Virus record (IMG/VR): IMGVR_UViG_3300024518_003365
Coordinates: 1-33,499 of that record
Length of the DNA: 33,499 nucleotides
Strand: one strand, 5' to 3'
Source of the DNA: a virus
This document shows, in pieces, positions 5,927 to 14,747 of the stretch. A program made the position numbers and the translations under genes. Under the pieces are notes generated by a model. That model was not told the origin of the DNA. It made no database searches and worked only from the letters and a program-made list of their open reading frames with translations. How positions within the stretch are numbered: the stretch's first letter is position 1; every line of letters starts with the position of its first letter.

Positions 5927-8317
5927 CTAATTGTTCTCCAGGGCCGTCCAGGTGTCGGTCGCCGTGCACAAGCACAGGGAGTTGTCTGCGGTCGTGGTGC
6001 AGTTCGTGTCGACCGTTTCGTCGGTGTCGATGAATATCTCGTAGGGCGTGCAGGTCGCTGGCGGGAAGGCCCCGCCAGCGCTCGGCGGCTTCACGGTGCC
6101 GTCCTTCAGCACTACGCTGTCGATCGTCACGCCAGCGGCGCTCGTGTACTCCGCGACGGTGTCGGTGTAGAGCGTCCCGGAGATGTAGGCCGAGGCCCAT
6201 GCAAGCGCCGCGGTGCCGAGGGCGTACGTGTTCGTGACCGTGGGCAGGAAATCAAACGCCGAGCGAAGACTGGCCATAATCGGAGAAGAGGAGTTGTCCG
6301 TAAATTGCAGCCCCCACGTACCGTCTGCGAACCCTGAGTATGACAGCATCCCTTGATTCGTCGGCACGCTATTCCAGGTGAGGGCAATCGCGCCCTCTTC
6401 AAACGTGGAATTCTCGACGCCAAACACAAGCAGACGCGGGGCCTTAACCCCGTTAGAAATGGTATTGAAGTCAAAGCGCGACTCCTCGTCGCCTGCGGTT
6501 GTGTCGTTCATAAAGATCGAGAACGATGCATCGATCGCTGCTGTCGTGGTCGTCGCGTCAAACGCGAAGATCGGTATGGCGTTTGCGATACGCACGTTCG
6601 GAGAGAACAGTAGCGCATCCTCGCCCTCATCCCAGGTGACCGTCTTGTTCGAGTCGAGATCAATCGTCAGCGCCGTCACGTCCTGCGCGGTGCCGTCGCC
6701 TACCTGGAGGCCGTCGTCGGCCTCGACGGTGCCGAGGACCCGGAGGATCTTCCGCGTGGACGCGCCCGAGTTGTTGTCGTCGAGTTGCAGGACGTTCGTC
6801 GTCGCCGGGGCCAGCGAGATATCGAAGGTCGCATCTTCGTCGTAGTCCCATCTATGAGCCCCGGATACCGGCAAACGGAAGGCGTATGAAGTGCCGCCAT
6901 CGGTCGATGACTGGAGAACGATATCGGACGACGCATCGCCGAATCGGTTCATCGCCCCGCTGGCTGCGCCCATCTTCAGGAAGTCGGCCTCGTCGTACCC
7001 GAACACAACAGGCCCGGCAAAGTGAGTATCGGCGACGGACTCCTCGAATCCTGTATCGAAGCTGACAGGGTCGGTCTGTGCCGTGCCGCGTTGGCTATTC
7101 GAGAATACAGATATATCCGTGATCGTCCCGCCGTCGCACGTTCCACTCTCGAAGCCATCGCAGCAGGCGCAAGGCACCCCCGCTGCCGTGCAGTTCGAGT
7201 TATCGAGACAGGTGTCGCCGATCGACAGGAACCGCCCAGTCGTGGCGCCCACCGCTGTATTCCCCGAGAAGGTGACGCCTGTAATCGCCCCGTCCAGGGC
7301 ATTCAATCTGAAGCCCGGGTGTTCCGCTGTCGCGTCCTGCGAGCACGAATCTACGACGTTGCCGGTCACTACCGTATCGGTAGTTCCTGCGGTCAGGTAG
7401 ATCCCGGACACCCCGGCGTCCGTAACGAGGTTGTTCGCAACGACGCTGTTCGTGCAGGTGCAGGTTATCCCCTCGGACTCGGCCCATGAGATCCCAACGT
7501 TTCCTGTCGTGTCTACCTCGTTTCCTATGATCTGGATGTTGTCCGGGACCACCCCGCCGCTCGACGTGACACGTATCCCGTTCCGGTTGGACGATACGAC
7601 CAGGTTGCTCTCGATGCTGATGCTGTTCGTTGTGGGCGAACCGCCCCCGAATACGGTGATCCCGCCGCGAGCCGTCTGCGCCGAGTCGTCCACCGGATCA
7701 TTGATGACGTTGCTCTTGATTACGCCCTCGGACGCGCCATTCGAGACCGTGATGCCGCCATGCTCGGGGCCGTCGATGAAGTTGCGCTCGATCCAGAACC
7801 GGGCGCAGTTGTTGACCGAGATTCCCTCTTTGCCGGCCAGCGTAATCGTGACGTGGTTGACGCGGAAGTCTGTCGCCCCGGAGCAGAAGACCCCGTGACC
7901 CTCGTTGGTGTTCCCGCTGTTGCCAACGATGGACATCCCGTACAAGGTGAAGCCGCTACCTGTGACGTTGAACCCGGCGCTCGCACTGTCCGCCGTGGCG
8001 TTGAAGATCGTCACGCCCTGCCCGTCGCCGGTCAGCAGCATGTTGTTGTTGGAGATGTCCAACCGTCCGAGGTATTCCCCCGCCGGGAAATGGACGTGCG
8101 AATCAGATAGCGCCTCTATCGCAGCCTCGAACCCCGTCCAGGGGTCGCCGTTCGTACCCGCGCCGCCGGTCGCCAGTTTGTGGGCATAGGCGACTTCGTT
8201 GATGTACTTCGACTGAAGATCGGACCATTCCGAATCGCCGGGGACCTGCCCGCGAACGACAAGGCCCCATCCGATACCAAGGACGAAGGCGAGCAGCGTA
8301 ATCAGGAGTTTCTTCAT
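5927..8317 (-). CDS. Parallel beta-helix protein with signal peptide (tailspike or depolymerase-like)
   Basis: A 796-residue protein whose start ATG 8317 overlaps the upstream stop (ATGA); the longer start at 8350 would lie inside that gene. The N-terminus MKKLLITLLAFVLGIGWG reads as a signal peptide. Residues ~45-400 show pectate-lyase-like right-handed beta-helix coils with repeated IxxNxVxxxxxxGI units. A Cys-rich insertion (CTAAGVPCACCDG) follows, then long beta-rich repeats and a C-terminal Cys-containing cap. The position after the tail-tip genes suggests host polysaccharide recognition or degradation. No catalytic site could be identified. Confidence 0.7.
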   Translation of the reverse strand: MKKLLITLLAFVLGIGWGLVVRGQVPGDSEWSDLQSKYINEVAYAHKLATGGAGTNGDPWTGFEAAIEALSDSHVHFPAGEYLGRLDISNNNMLLTGDGQGVTIFNATADSASAGFNVTGSGFTLYGMSIVGNSGNTNEGHGVFCSGATDFRVNHVTITLAGKEGISVNNCARFWIERNFIDGPEHGGITVSNGASEGVIKSNVINDPVDDSAQTARGGITVFGGGSPTTNSISIESNLVVSSNRNGIRVTSSGGVVPDNIQIIGNEVDTTGNVGISWAESEGITCTCTNSVVANNLVTDAGVSGIYLTAGTTDTVVTGNVVDSCSQDATAEHPGFRLNALDGAITGVTFSGNTAVGATTGRFLSIGDTCLDNSNCTAAGVPCACCDGFESGTCDGGTITDISVFSNSQRGTAQTDPVSFDTGFEESVADTHFAGPVVFGYDEADFLKMGAASGAMNRFGDASSDIVLQSSTDGGTSYAFRLPVSGAHRWDYDEDATFDISLAPATTNVLQLDDNNSGASTRKILRVLGTVEADDGLQVGDGTAQDVTALTIDLDSNKTVTWDEGEDALLFSPNVRIANAIPIFAFDATTTTAAIDASFSIFMNDTTAGDEESRFDFNTISNGVKAPRLLVFGVENSTFEEGAIALTWNSVPTNQGMLSYSGFADGTWGLQFTDNSSSPIMASLRSAFDFLPTVTNTYALGTAALAWASAYISGTLYTDTVAEYTSAAGVTIDSVVLKDGTVKPPSAGGAFPPATCTPYEIFIDTDETVDTNCTTTADNSLCLCTATDTWTALENN

Positions 8318-8607
8318 GACGATGGCCCCTGTGCAATCGGCCCGACCCACTGGGGTGTCCCCCCGGAATCATTCAGTAGCATGTAGACCTTCTCGGGGTT
8401 CCCGCTGTTGTCTGTCCATTTCGAGTACGTCCCGTCCGTGGTCGGCGCGCTGCCCTGCTTGATCTCTTTCGACGCCGACGCGACCCCGCTACCGATGAGG
8501 TCCGAGACGGCCTGGGCCGCCCAGTCCTTCCCGCCGATGTCCCTCTTCGCCAGCAGAATCCGCATGGCGTTGACGAGCTGATTCACTTCCGCGACGGTGA
8601 GCGCCAT
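8314..8607 (-). CDS. Small tail-region hypothetical protein (97 aa)
   Basis: ATG 8607 follows the previous stop with no gap. The first half is helical (ALTVAEVNQLVNAMRILLAKRD), and the second half is polar and aromatic (KWTDNSGNPEKVYMLLND). It ends in a four-base overlap with the beta-helix gene. Position suggests a tail-fibre connector or chaperone. No family recognised. Confidence 0.6.
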   Translation of the reverse strand: MALTVAEVNQLVNAMRILLAKRDIGGKDWAAQAVSDLIGSGVASASKEIKQGSAPTTDGTYSKWTDNSGNPEKVYMLLNDSGGTPQWVGPIAQGPSS

Positions 8608-9102
8608 TCACCACCTCGCCACGAGACTCGACCCGTCCGGGTCCATGTACGGGATCTCGTCTATCAGATCGACGCAGCGGAGCGTCAGATCGAACGCTGC
8701 GCCCACGACGGTCTTCCCCGAGATGCTGTTGGGGCCGCCGTGGGATCCCATCACGACGCGTCGATAGGTCTGCTCGTTGTCCAGCGACAGGAAAACCCCG
8801 GCGCCGAAGTCGTTCTCGCGCCCCATCCTCGGGTCCGCGAGCCAATTCAGGATCTTGGAGTAGTTCTGGTGGTCGCTCATCGTGAAGACGAGCATGCGCA
8901 GCGTGACCACGGGCCGGAAGCCGAAGGAGATCGGCCTGGCGGCGCGGTTGATGTCGTCCGCCCCGTCGATCTCGGGGAGGTAACTCACGTCGTGGGATTG
9001 CGGCCCCGACAGGTCGGAGAAGACCACCAGCAGGTCCAGCGTCTCGGTCGCGCCGTCGTACGGGATCATCTTTATCCACGGATGCCACTTGTAGCCTGCC
9101 AT
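8608..9102 (-). CDS. Putative minor tail protein (164 aa)
   Basis: ATG 9102 overlaps the tail-hub stop. The product is beta-rich with a mixed sequence (KWHPWIKMIPYDGATETLDLL, shown in part) and no export signal or enzyme motif. It lies between the tail hub and the fibre genes, where siphophages encode distal tail or baseplate parts. Assignment rests on gene order only. Confidence 0.55.
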   Translation of the reverse strand: MAGYKWHPWIKMIPYDGATETLDLLVVFSDLSGPQSHDVSYLPEIDGADDINRAARPISFGFRPVVTLRMLVFTMSDHQNYSKILNWLADPRMGRENDFGAGVFLSLDNEQTYRRVVMGSHGGPNSISGKTVVGAAFDLTLRCVDLIDEIPYMDPDGSSLVARW

Positions 9103-11279
9103 CAGAGAGCCTCCGCGAATTCGATCAGCCGCAATTCCTGCCGCTCATCGCCGAGCGCGGACTCCGTGCTGACCACGAGGTATGTGACGTCGTCGAGAAT
9201 CACCTGATCGAGCGGGCGGATCACACGCAGCCCTTCGCGGATCTCCACCTGCTCCTCGCTGCGGACCCGGCCCAGCAGATCGTAGTAGATGTTCGCGATG
9301 GCCAGCGCGAGCGACTCGTTGAAGATCAGCGAGCCCGAGATGGACAGCCGGCGGGCGCTGTCCCCGGCCGCCCCAGCCGTCTCATCGATCTCGTTCCCGT
9401 CCGGGTCTTCTCCGGTGATCCTGACGCTGCCCCTGTACCAGTCGGAGACGGGCCGACTCTTCCGCTCGAGCGGCGTGTCCAGTGTGTCGGGCACCTGCTG
9501 GAGCGGATCGCCCAGCCGCGATTTGATGAACCCGACGCGGTACTGATCCACGGTGAACATCGCAGCCGAAGCCATCGCCAGTTCGGACATGGCCGACGCG
9601 CAGGACTGCCCCTGAAAGTCGGCATAGTCCACGACGCCGTCGAAGTAGGGCGACAGCACGAAGTAGTCGTTGCCCGCGGCGCACCCGACCATGATGTCGT
9701 GAGTGGCCTCGGAGAAGACCGAGAGGAAGTTCCCGAAGTTGCTTCGCAGGCTGCTGACCCGGTAGTCCGCGACCTGGCCCCAGCGTTCCACGCCCTTCGC
9801 GTTTGTATCGATGGTCCATACACGCGCGCGAGTCTCCGACCCGGTATGGTAGAGCGCGACGATGTGGTCGCCAAAGTGCTTCAGCGTCCACATAATCAGG
9901 CCCGCGGGAACCGTGATCGTGTTGATGGTTTCGATGGCCGTCTTCGTTGCCGTGGCAAGGCTGTAGAACGTTAGCGTCGTGCCCTCGTAGTCGAGAAACG
10001 CCATGAAACCCAGCGAACGGATGCACCGCAACGAACCTGCGTCCCCGATGTCCGATCCCAGAGAGGCCCCTCCCGCGTCGTAAATCTTGAGGTGCGCCGC
10101 GCCCGCGTCGCGCTTGTAGCTGATCCAAACGAAGTCGTTAACGTCGTCATATTCCAGCTTGGCGATGTCGTACCCGCTGAGGCCGAGGGCGCTCGTCCAG
10201 GTGTCCACCTCAACCAGTTGCACCCCGTCAGCCCGGAGGTAGAGTTGCGTGCGGTCGGTCCCCGGTACGGGGGTATCCGCGGTGATGATCTCTTCAAGAT
10301 CGTAGTAAATCCCGTTCGTGTGATCCCACGCGATCAGTCCTTCGTCCTTGGCGCTCGGCGCAGCGAGGACCGTCGGCTCCGTGGTGAGATACGGTCGCCA
10401 GTCCCCGTTCCCGTTGTTCTTCGCGGATCCGTCCACCCAGCCGTCGCGCGGGTTGTCCGCAACCTGCTCGTTTCCGCTCAGGTAGGTGATGACGATCTGC
10501 CCGAGCTGCTCGACGATGGACCGGATCGCCAGCGATGGGTCAGGGATGCCGTCCACCGACATCTTCGTCTCGACCGGATACCCGGCCAGCCGTTCGGTGA
10601 TGCTCACCTCATAGTCCGGGATGCTGGCCTCGGTGAAGATCAGATCCGCGAGGAAGGCGATGGACTTGTCACGGTAATACGGCGTCTCCAGCGTGAACGC
10701 CGCCGCGGCGAAGGTGTTCGTGAAGTCGTCTTCGAGCGTGATCTGTGTGGCCGAGTCGATAGATTGGATCACCCCCTCTTCGTTGTTGTTCGAGTCCACG
10801 AGCGAGACCGTGTCCCCGGTCTGGAGCATAGAGGTGTCGGTCAGGCTGCTCATCACAGCGGCCCCTGACGTGATCGAGGCGGTCTGCGTGCCTTCGTCCC
10901 GCTTGATGCTGTCCGCGTCGCCACGCTCCAGCAGCTTCGTGTGGGAGAAGACCTGGACAGACGCCGTCTTATCCTTCCGGTCGTACTTCAGCGACCACGG
11001 GAGGTCGATCAGCCCGGCCCAGACGAGATCCCACTTCGGTCGGCGCTTCCCGGTCTCCCGGTAGACCTTGACCGTGTACTCGTCGTTCGGCTCGGCCCCG
11101 AGGAAGAACTTCTCCACCTCGCCGTCCTGGTCCGCGAGGTCGAAGTCCATATCGCCGTGGGTGAAGTCGAGGACGTCTTCCTCGGTGCCCTCGGACAAGC
11201 GGCTGACGTCTTCGATCCTGCCGGTGACGTCGAGCTCGACGCCGTTGGGGTCGGTGAAGATGACGGAGAGCGTCTTCAT
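9102..11279 (-). CDS. Tail tip/hub protein with probable beta-propeller insertion
   Basis: A 725-residue protein directly after the tape measure, where siphophages encode the distal tail or hub proteins. The N-terminus (LSVIFTDPNGVELDVTGRIE) and C-terminus (EGLRVIRPLDQVILDDVTYLV) resemble baseplate hub folds. Residues ~300-520 contain repeated short beta-strand blocks with aromatic and Asp residues (DDVNDFVWISYKRD, GDHIVALYHTGSETRARVW), suggesting a WD or kelch-like propeller. That insertion could bind a receptor (inference). Overlaps the tape measure gene by four bases. Confidence 0.6.
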   Translation of the reverse strand: MKTLSVIFTDPNGVELDVTGRIEDVSRLSEGTEEDVLDFTHGDMDFDLADQDGEVEKFFLGAEPNDEYTVKVYRETGKRRPKWDLVWAGLIDLPWSLKYDRKDKTASVQVFSHTKLLERGDADSIKRDEGTQTASITSGAAVMSSLTDTSMLQTGDTVSLVDSNNNEEGVIQSIDSATQITLEDDFTNTFAAAAFTLETPYYRDKSIAFLADLIFTEASIPDYEVSITERLAGYPVETKMSVDGIPDPSLAIRSIVEQLGQIVITYLSGNEQVADNPRDGWVDGSAKNNGNGDWRPYLTTEPTVLAAPSAKDEGLIAWDHTNGIYYDLEEIITADTPVPGTDRTQLYLRADGVQLVEVDTWTSALGLSGYDIAKLEYDDVNDFVWISYKRDAGAAHLKIYDAGGASLGSDIGDAGSLRCIRSLGFMAFLDYEGTTLTFYSLATATKTAIETINTITVPAGLIMWTLKHFGDHIVALYHTGSETRARVWTIDTNAKGVERWGQVADYRVSSLRSNFGNFLSVFSEATHDIMVGCAAGNDYFVLSPYFDGVVDYADFQGQSCASAMSELAMASAAMFTVDQYRVGFIKSRLGDPLQQVPDTLDTPLERKSRPVSDWYRGSVRITGEDPDGNEIDETAGAAGDSARRLSISGSLIFNESLALAIANIYYDLLGRVRSEEQVEIREGLRVIRPLDQVILDDVTYLVVSTESALGDERQELRLIEFAEAL

Positions 11280-13348
11280 CGCTGCCGCCGGGCTTGATCC
11301 TGCCTTCTCGCCCTGTCGGCGGCGCGTACGAATCGACGCATGGACGAATCGCTGATGATGTTCGGGCCCTGGATGATGATCGGGGCCCCAGCGGCCTGCG
11401 TGGTGCCTTCCTGCTGCTGGTCTTCAGTGACCACACCGTTCGCGGGGCCGCTGGTTGACTGCTGCGTCGGGATTGATCCGCCGAGGGATGGCGCACTGGC
11501 CGAGCCGATGTTCGTCTGGGAGATCGTGGCGAGTTGCACGGCACCGGCTGCGGCGATGGCGGCGACCTGATACCAGTTCCCGAGATGCGCGGTGATCTGT
11601 CGTGCGATGTTGATGACGGCGATGGCGTAGGCTGCGGCCTTGGACTCACCGAAGACCGCCTGCCCGAGTTGGACCGACGCCGACGCGAGGGCGAACTTGG
11701 AATCAAGCTCCGCTGCGTCTGCGGCCTTCTGGAATTCCAGCCTCCCGGCTGCGATGTCCTTCTCCGCGTTGGAGATGATCTGCGCCCACTTAATCGCGAT
11801 CTTCCACTTGCCGATCCATGTCCCTTCGTACTCGGACAGTTCCTTGTCCCGCTGGGCCTTCAGGCTCTTTATTTCAAGTTCGAGCGTGTCCTGCCCGGCG
11901 ATGTCCCTGGCATCCATCAGCGCGTCAAGCAGACCCAGCGTAGCCTCGAACTCCGCTTCGGCGATGACCCTGTTTCGTTCCGCTGCATCCTCGATCAACT
12001 GCGCGTTGTGATCCGCTCGCAGCTTCTGCTCGGCCAGGCGGAACGCCTCGTTTAGCTCAGCCTCGCCGCTCTTGATTTCCTCCGCGCTCTTGAGCGCCCG
12101 TTCCTTGAGCAGCGCAAGGATCTCCAGTTCCTTCGCGAGCCGTTCCCGCGAGCCCTCTTCGGTCAGCGCCAGCTCGGCGCGTAGTTGGGATTCCTTGGCC
12201 TTGAGGGCGAAGTCGGCCTTCTTCGCTTCCTCTTCTGCGGCCTTGGCGAGTTCCTTCGCCAGTCGCTCCTCGGCCTTCTTAGCCGAGCGGGCCGCTGCTG
12301 CATCGCGCAACTTCTGGCGCGCGTCGAGTTGCTGCTGGACAGTGAGCGTTACGGCCTTCTCGGCTTCCCCGGAGATCCGCTTCTGCTCCGCTGCGCCATC
12401 GGCGAAGATGTCGCCAATCAGCGCCAACTCTTTCTCGGCCGTCTCACGGAGCGTCGTGAACGTGCCGCCTGCGCCGCCAGTCCTGATCGCATCCCACGCC
12501 GCAGTGATGACGCGCCCCAGACTAGTGAAGCCCTGAATCCCTGCGGACACAAACGTACCGATCCCGGCCCACGCCTTCTGGAGTACAATGATGAAACCAG
12601 CGAAGAAATCGGACAATCGCCCAATGGCAGGCGCCAGCGCCTCCCCCACGCTGATCCTGACCTTGTTCGTGCTCGCGGCCATCGAATCGAGCGAGCCGCG
12701 CGCGTCGTCGGCTGCGTCCCCGTAGTCCAGGAACTTGTCGAGCGCCTGGTCCAGCACCTCGGCCTGCTGCTCTGCCGAGTCCTTCGTCTGGTCGAACGCC
12801 AGGCCGAGCGACTTCGCGGGTTCGATCACCTCGCCCTGGAGGATGCCGCCGAGCAGGTTCGCCGCTGTGGCGACGTCCTTGTACTGCTTTTCCTGCGCTC
12901 CGACTGCCGCGTTGAGAAGGATCGTCGCCTGCTCTACGTCGCCGGTAAGCCCGAGGAACTTGTTAAAGATCGGCGTGGTGTCCTGCCGCAGGATGCCGGT
13001 CTGTTCCTCGATTGCCGCGGTCATGGCCTTCACGCGGCCGACCGTGTCGTCTACGTCCAGCCCGAGGTTCCTGGCCTCGCTCCCTGTCGATGATAGTTGC
13101 CGCTCCCAATCCGCGAACGCCGTGATGGACTGCTGCACGAACCGCGCGATAACAGCCGCGCCGAGGAATCGGGTGAGGGTACTGCCGAGCTTGCCCGCAC
13201 TTTTCTCTGCCCGGTCGAGGGACTTCGCCGCCTTCGCGGCGTCCTTGTCCATCTCTTTCAGGAGCTTGTCGGCCTTCTTTATCGCGGCGCCGCTATCCTT
13301 GAGCAGGATGTCGATCTGGGCGCGGATTCTGAGGTCTTCGCCTGCCAT
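11276..13348 (-). CDS. Tape measure protein
   Basis: A 690-residue, strongly helical protein that sets tail length and is ejected with the DNA. It has N-terminal coiled coil (KKADKLLKEMDKDAAKAAKSL-like), hydrophobic stretches in the middle (ALAPAIGRLSDFFAGFIIVL), a second long coiled coil at ~330-480 and a hydrophobic Ala-rich C-terminal part. By the usual ~0.15 nm per residue this predicts a tail near 100 nm. It follows the tail chaperone (TAATG overlap), as expected. No peptidase or lytic transglycosylase motif was seen. Confidence 0.88.
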   Translation of the reverse strand: MAGEDLRIRAQIDILLKDSGAAIKKADKLLKEMDKDAAKAAKSLDRAEKSAGKLGSTLTRFLGAAVIARFVQQSITAFADWERQLSSTGSEARNLGLDVDDTVGRVKAMTAAIEEQTGILRQDTTPIFNKFLGLTGDVEQATILLNAAVGAQEKQYKDVATAANLLGGILQGEVIEPAKSLGLAFDQTKDSAEQQAEVLDQALDKFLDYGDAADDARGSLDSMAASTNKVRISVGEALAPAIGRLSDFFAGFIIVLQKAWAGIGTFVSAGIQGFTSLGRVITAAWDAIRTGGAGGTFTTLRETAEKELALIGDIFADGAAEQKRISGEAEKAVTLTVQQQLDARQKLRDAAAARSAKKAEERLAKELAKAAEEEAKKADFALKAKESQLRAELALTEEGSRERLAKELEILALLKERALKSAEEIKSGEAELNEAFRLAEQKLRADHNAQLIEDAAERNRVIAEAEFEATLGLLDALMDARDIAGQDTLELEIKSLKAQRDKELSEYEGTWIGKWKIAIKWAQIISNAEKDIAAGRLEFQKAADAAELDSKFALASASVQLGQAVFGESKAAAYAIAVINIARQITAHLGNWYQVAAIAAAGAVQLATISQTNIGSASAPSLGGSIPTQQSTSGPANGVVTEDQQQEGTTQAAGAPIIIQGPNIISDSSMRRFVRAADRARRQDQARRQR

Positions 13349-13923
13349 TACTGCAGCTTACCTTCCGCCTGAAGCCTGCACAGCTTCTCGAAATCGCTCT
13401 CTTGCGGCTGCCCCTCGGGTGTCGCCGTCATCACGTTGACGCACTCCAGCGCGCCGAGGAACGTCTCGTACGGCCAGTCCGCTACCGTGTGAGGCGGCAC
13501 TCCGAACTTCTGCGCCAGCGCGACCAGGCTGATCTCCTGATCGGTCGGCCCTTCCTGCACAACCTCGCTGCCCGCGCCGGCCTCCTCCATTCCGGGTAGC
13601 GACAGCGAGTCGAAGATCCTCGGGATGTCGGCCATCCCCACAGCGGCGCGCGCCAGCGTCTCCAGCGGCCAGTGCGCGCTGTCCGACTCGACGCAGGTCT
13701 CCAGGACCAGCCGCATCCGGTCGTCGCACTGGACCACCTTGAAGGCCGAGTCCAGCGACAGGCAGCCCGGGTGCATCTTCTCGGCCTCGTTCATCGCGAT
13801 CACCTCGACGCCGTACAGCTCGAGGAACCGATGGACCGTCGCGAAGGTCGGCCGACGCACCACGTACCGCCCGGCCCCATCGTGGAGGACGCGACGGCAC
13901 GCGATGAAGTCGGAGACCGACAT
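13348..13923 (-). CDS. Tail assembly chaperone-like protein
   Basis: A 191-residue protein from ATG 13923 (TAATG overlap with the major tail protein gene). It sits exactly between the major tail protein and the tape measure, where chaperones such as lambda gpG/GT are encoded. The C-terminal part (ADWPYETFLGALECVN) fits this class. Unlike many relatives there is no room for a frameshifted second product, because the tape measure ATG overlaps its stop. Confidence 0.7.
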   Translation of the reverse strand: MSVSDFIACRRVLHDGAGRYVVRRPTFATVHRFLELYGVEVIAMNEAEKMHPGCLSLDSAFKVVQCDDRMRLVLETCVESDSAHWPLETLARAAVGMADIPRIFDSLSLPGMEEAGAGSEVVQEGPTDQEISLVALAQKFGVPPHTVADWPYETFLGALECVNVMTATPEGQPQESDFEKLCRLQAEGKLQ

Positions 13924-14453
13924 TAGGTGTCGGCCTGGTTGAAGTGCTTGTCCGCGGTCGAGACGGAATCGTCCCGCAGGATGCGGAAGGTCACGTTGTA
14001 CGACTGCTCGACGGCCTTGCCGATCAGCACCGGCTCGAGCGAGATCACCTGGAGCCGCCAGAACGTCCAGGTGCGTACCGCCGTGGTGCCGATGCCCGTC
14101 CCGACGATGGTCGCCTGGTGGTAACGCTCCGAGCGGTCGCCGACGAGCAGCGTCTCGTCCGGGGCCGTCCCGGTGAGGTTCGCGTCGGGCTGTCCCAGCG
14201 CGAATCCCAGCCACTCCGGGTCCGCTTCGTGGAAGTGGACCTTGAGCGTGTAGTCGTCTTTCGTGGGCGTGGTCTTCACGATCCCGATAGCCCGTTCGGT
14301 CTCGACGTCGAAGTTCTCCATCGCAACGCCGATTTCAAACGGGGACTTGATGTGCCCCACGTCCGCAAGCGAGCCAGCCCCACCGGCAGTAACCCAATCG
14401 CCGATGGAGAAGACGCCAGATCCGACTTCGATCTTAGTCGCATCGGTAGCCAT
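13923..14453 (-). CDS. Major tail (tube) protein
   Basis: A 176-residue protein with the size and beta-rich pattern of siphophage tube proteins: GHIKSPFEIGVAMENFDVET near the N-terminus and TWTFWRLQVISLEPVLIGKA near the C-terminus. It polymerises into the hollow tail. A strong ribosome site (GAAGGGGAAG) precedes ATG 14453, consistent with high expression. Upstream is the tail terminator, downstream the chaperone, the canonical order. Confidence 0.85.
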   Translation of the reverse strand: MATDATKIEVGSGVFSIGDWVTAGGAGSLADVGHIKSPFEIGVAMENFDVETERAIGIVKTTPTKDDYTLKVHFHEADPEWLGFALGQPDANLTGTAPDETLLVGDRSERYHQATIVGTGIGTTAVRTWTFWRLQVISLEPVLIGKAVEQSYNVTFRILRDDSVSTADKHFNQADT

Positions 14454-14469
14454 TTATTCTTCCCCTTCT

Positions 14470-14484
14470 GCCAGCGCGGCTGGC
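14470..14484 (-). promoter_or_regulatory. Compact hairpin just before the major tail protein start
   Basis: On the - strand GCCAGC pairs perfectly with GCTGGC across the three-base loop CGC. It lies in the 53-base gap before the major tail gene, just upstream of its ribosome site. No U-tract follows, so it is more likely an mRNA 5' stabiliser or translational element than a terminator. Confidence 0.5.
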
Positions 14485-14506
14485 TCTTGTAACGTGAGGC
14501 TCGGGC

Positions 14507-14746
14507 CTATTCCTTCGCCTCGTCTTTCGTCTGTTTTCTCTGCGTGACGTACTCGGCCATCCCGGACATCACGTAATATTCGGCAGCGTTGGACGGGCCA
14601 TCGACGCCCCAGCGCATCACCTCGGATACGGGGACGGTGAGGCCGGGGTCGGCCCTGACCTTGATCCTTCGGCCGTCGCGCGGCGTCTCGTACCACGTCG
14701 AGCGCCCCTTGGGCAGTTTCGGTCCGCCAAACTTCAGCATCTTCAC
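14507..14746 (-). CDS. Small hypothetical virion-region protein (79 aa)
   Basis: ATG 14746 starts right after the tail terminator stop. The product is basic and hydrophilic (KFGGPKLPKGRSTWYETPRDG) with an acidic, Lys-rich end. Lying between tail terminator and major tail protein, it may be a minor virion or assembly protein. No family recognised. Confidence 0.6.
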   Translation of the reverse strand: MKMLKFGGPKLPKGRSTWYETPRDGRRIKVRADPGLTVPVSEVMRWGVDGPSNAAEYYVMSGMAEYVTQRKQTKDEAKE

Positions 14747-14747
14747 G

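Noticed and set aside
13348-13923. Programmed frameshift in the tail chaperone gene
   Set aside because: The tape measure ATG overlaps the stop, leaving no room for a second-frame extension, and no slippery heptamer was noticed.
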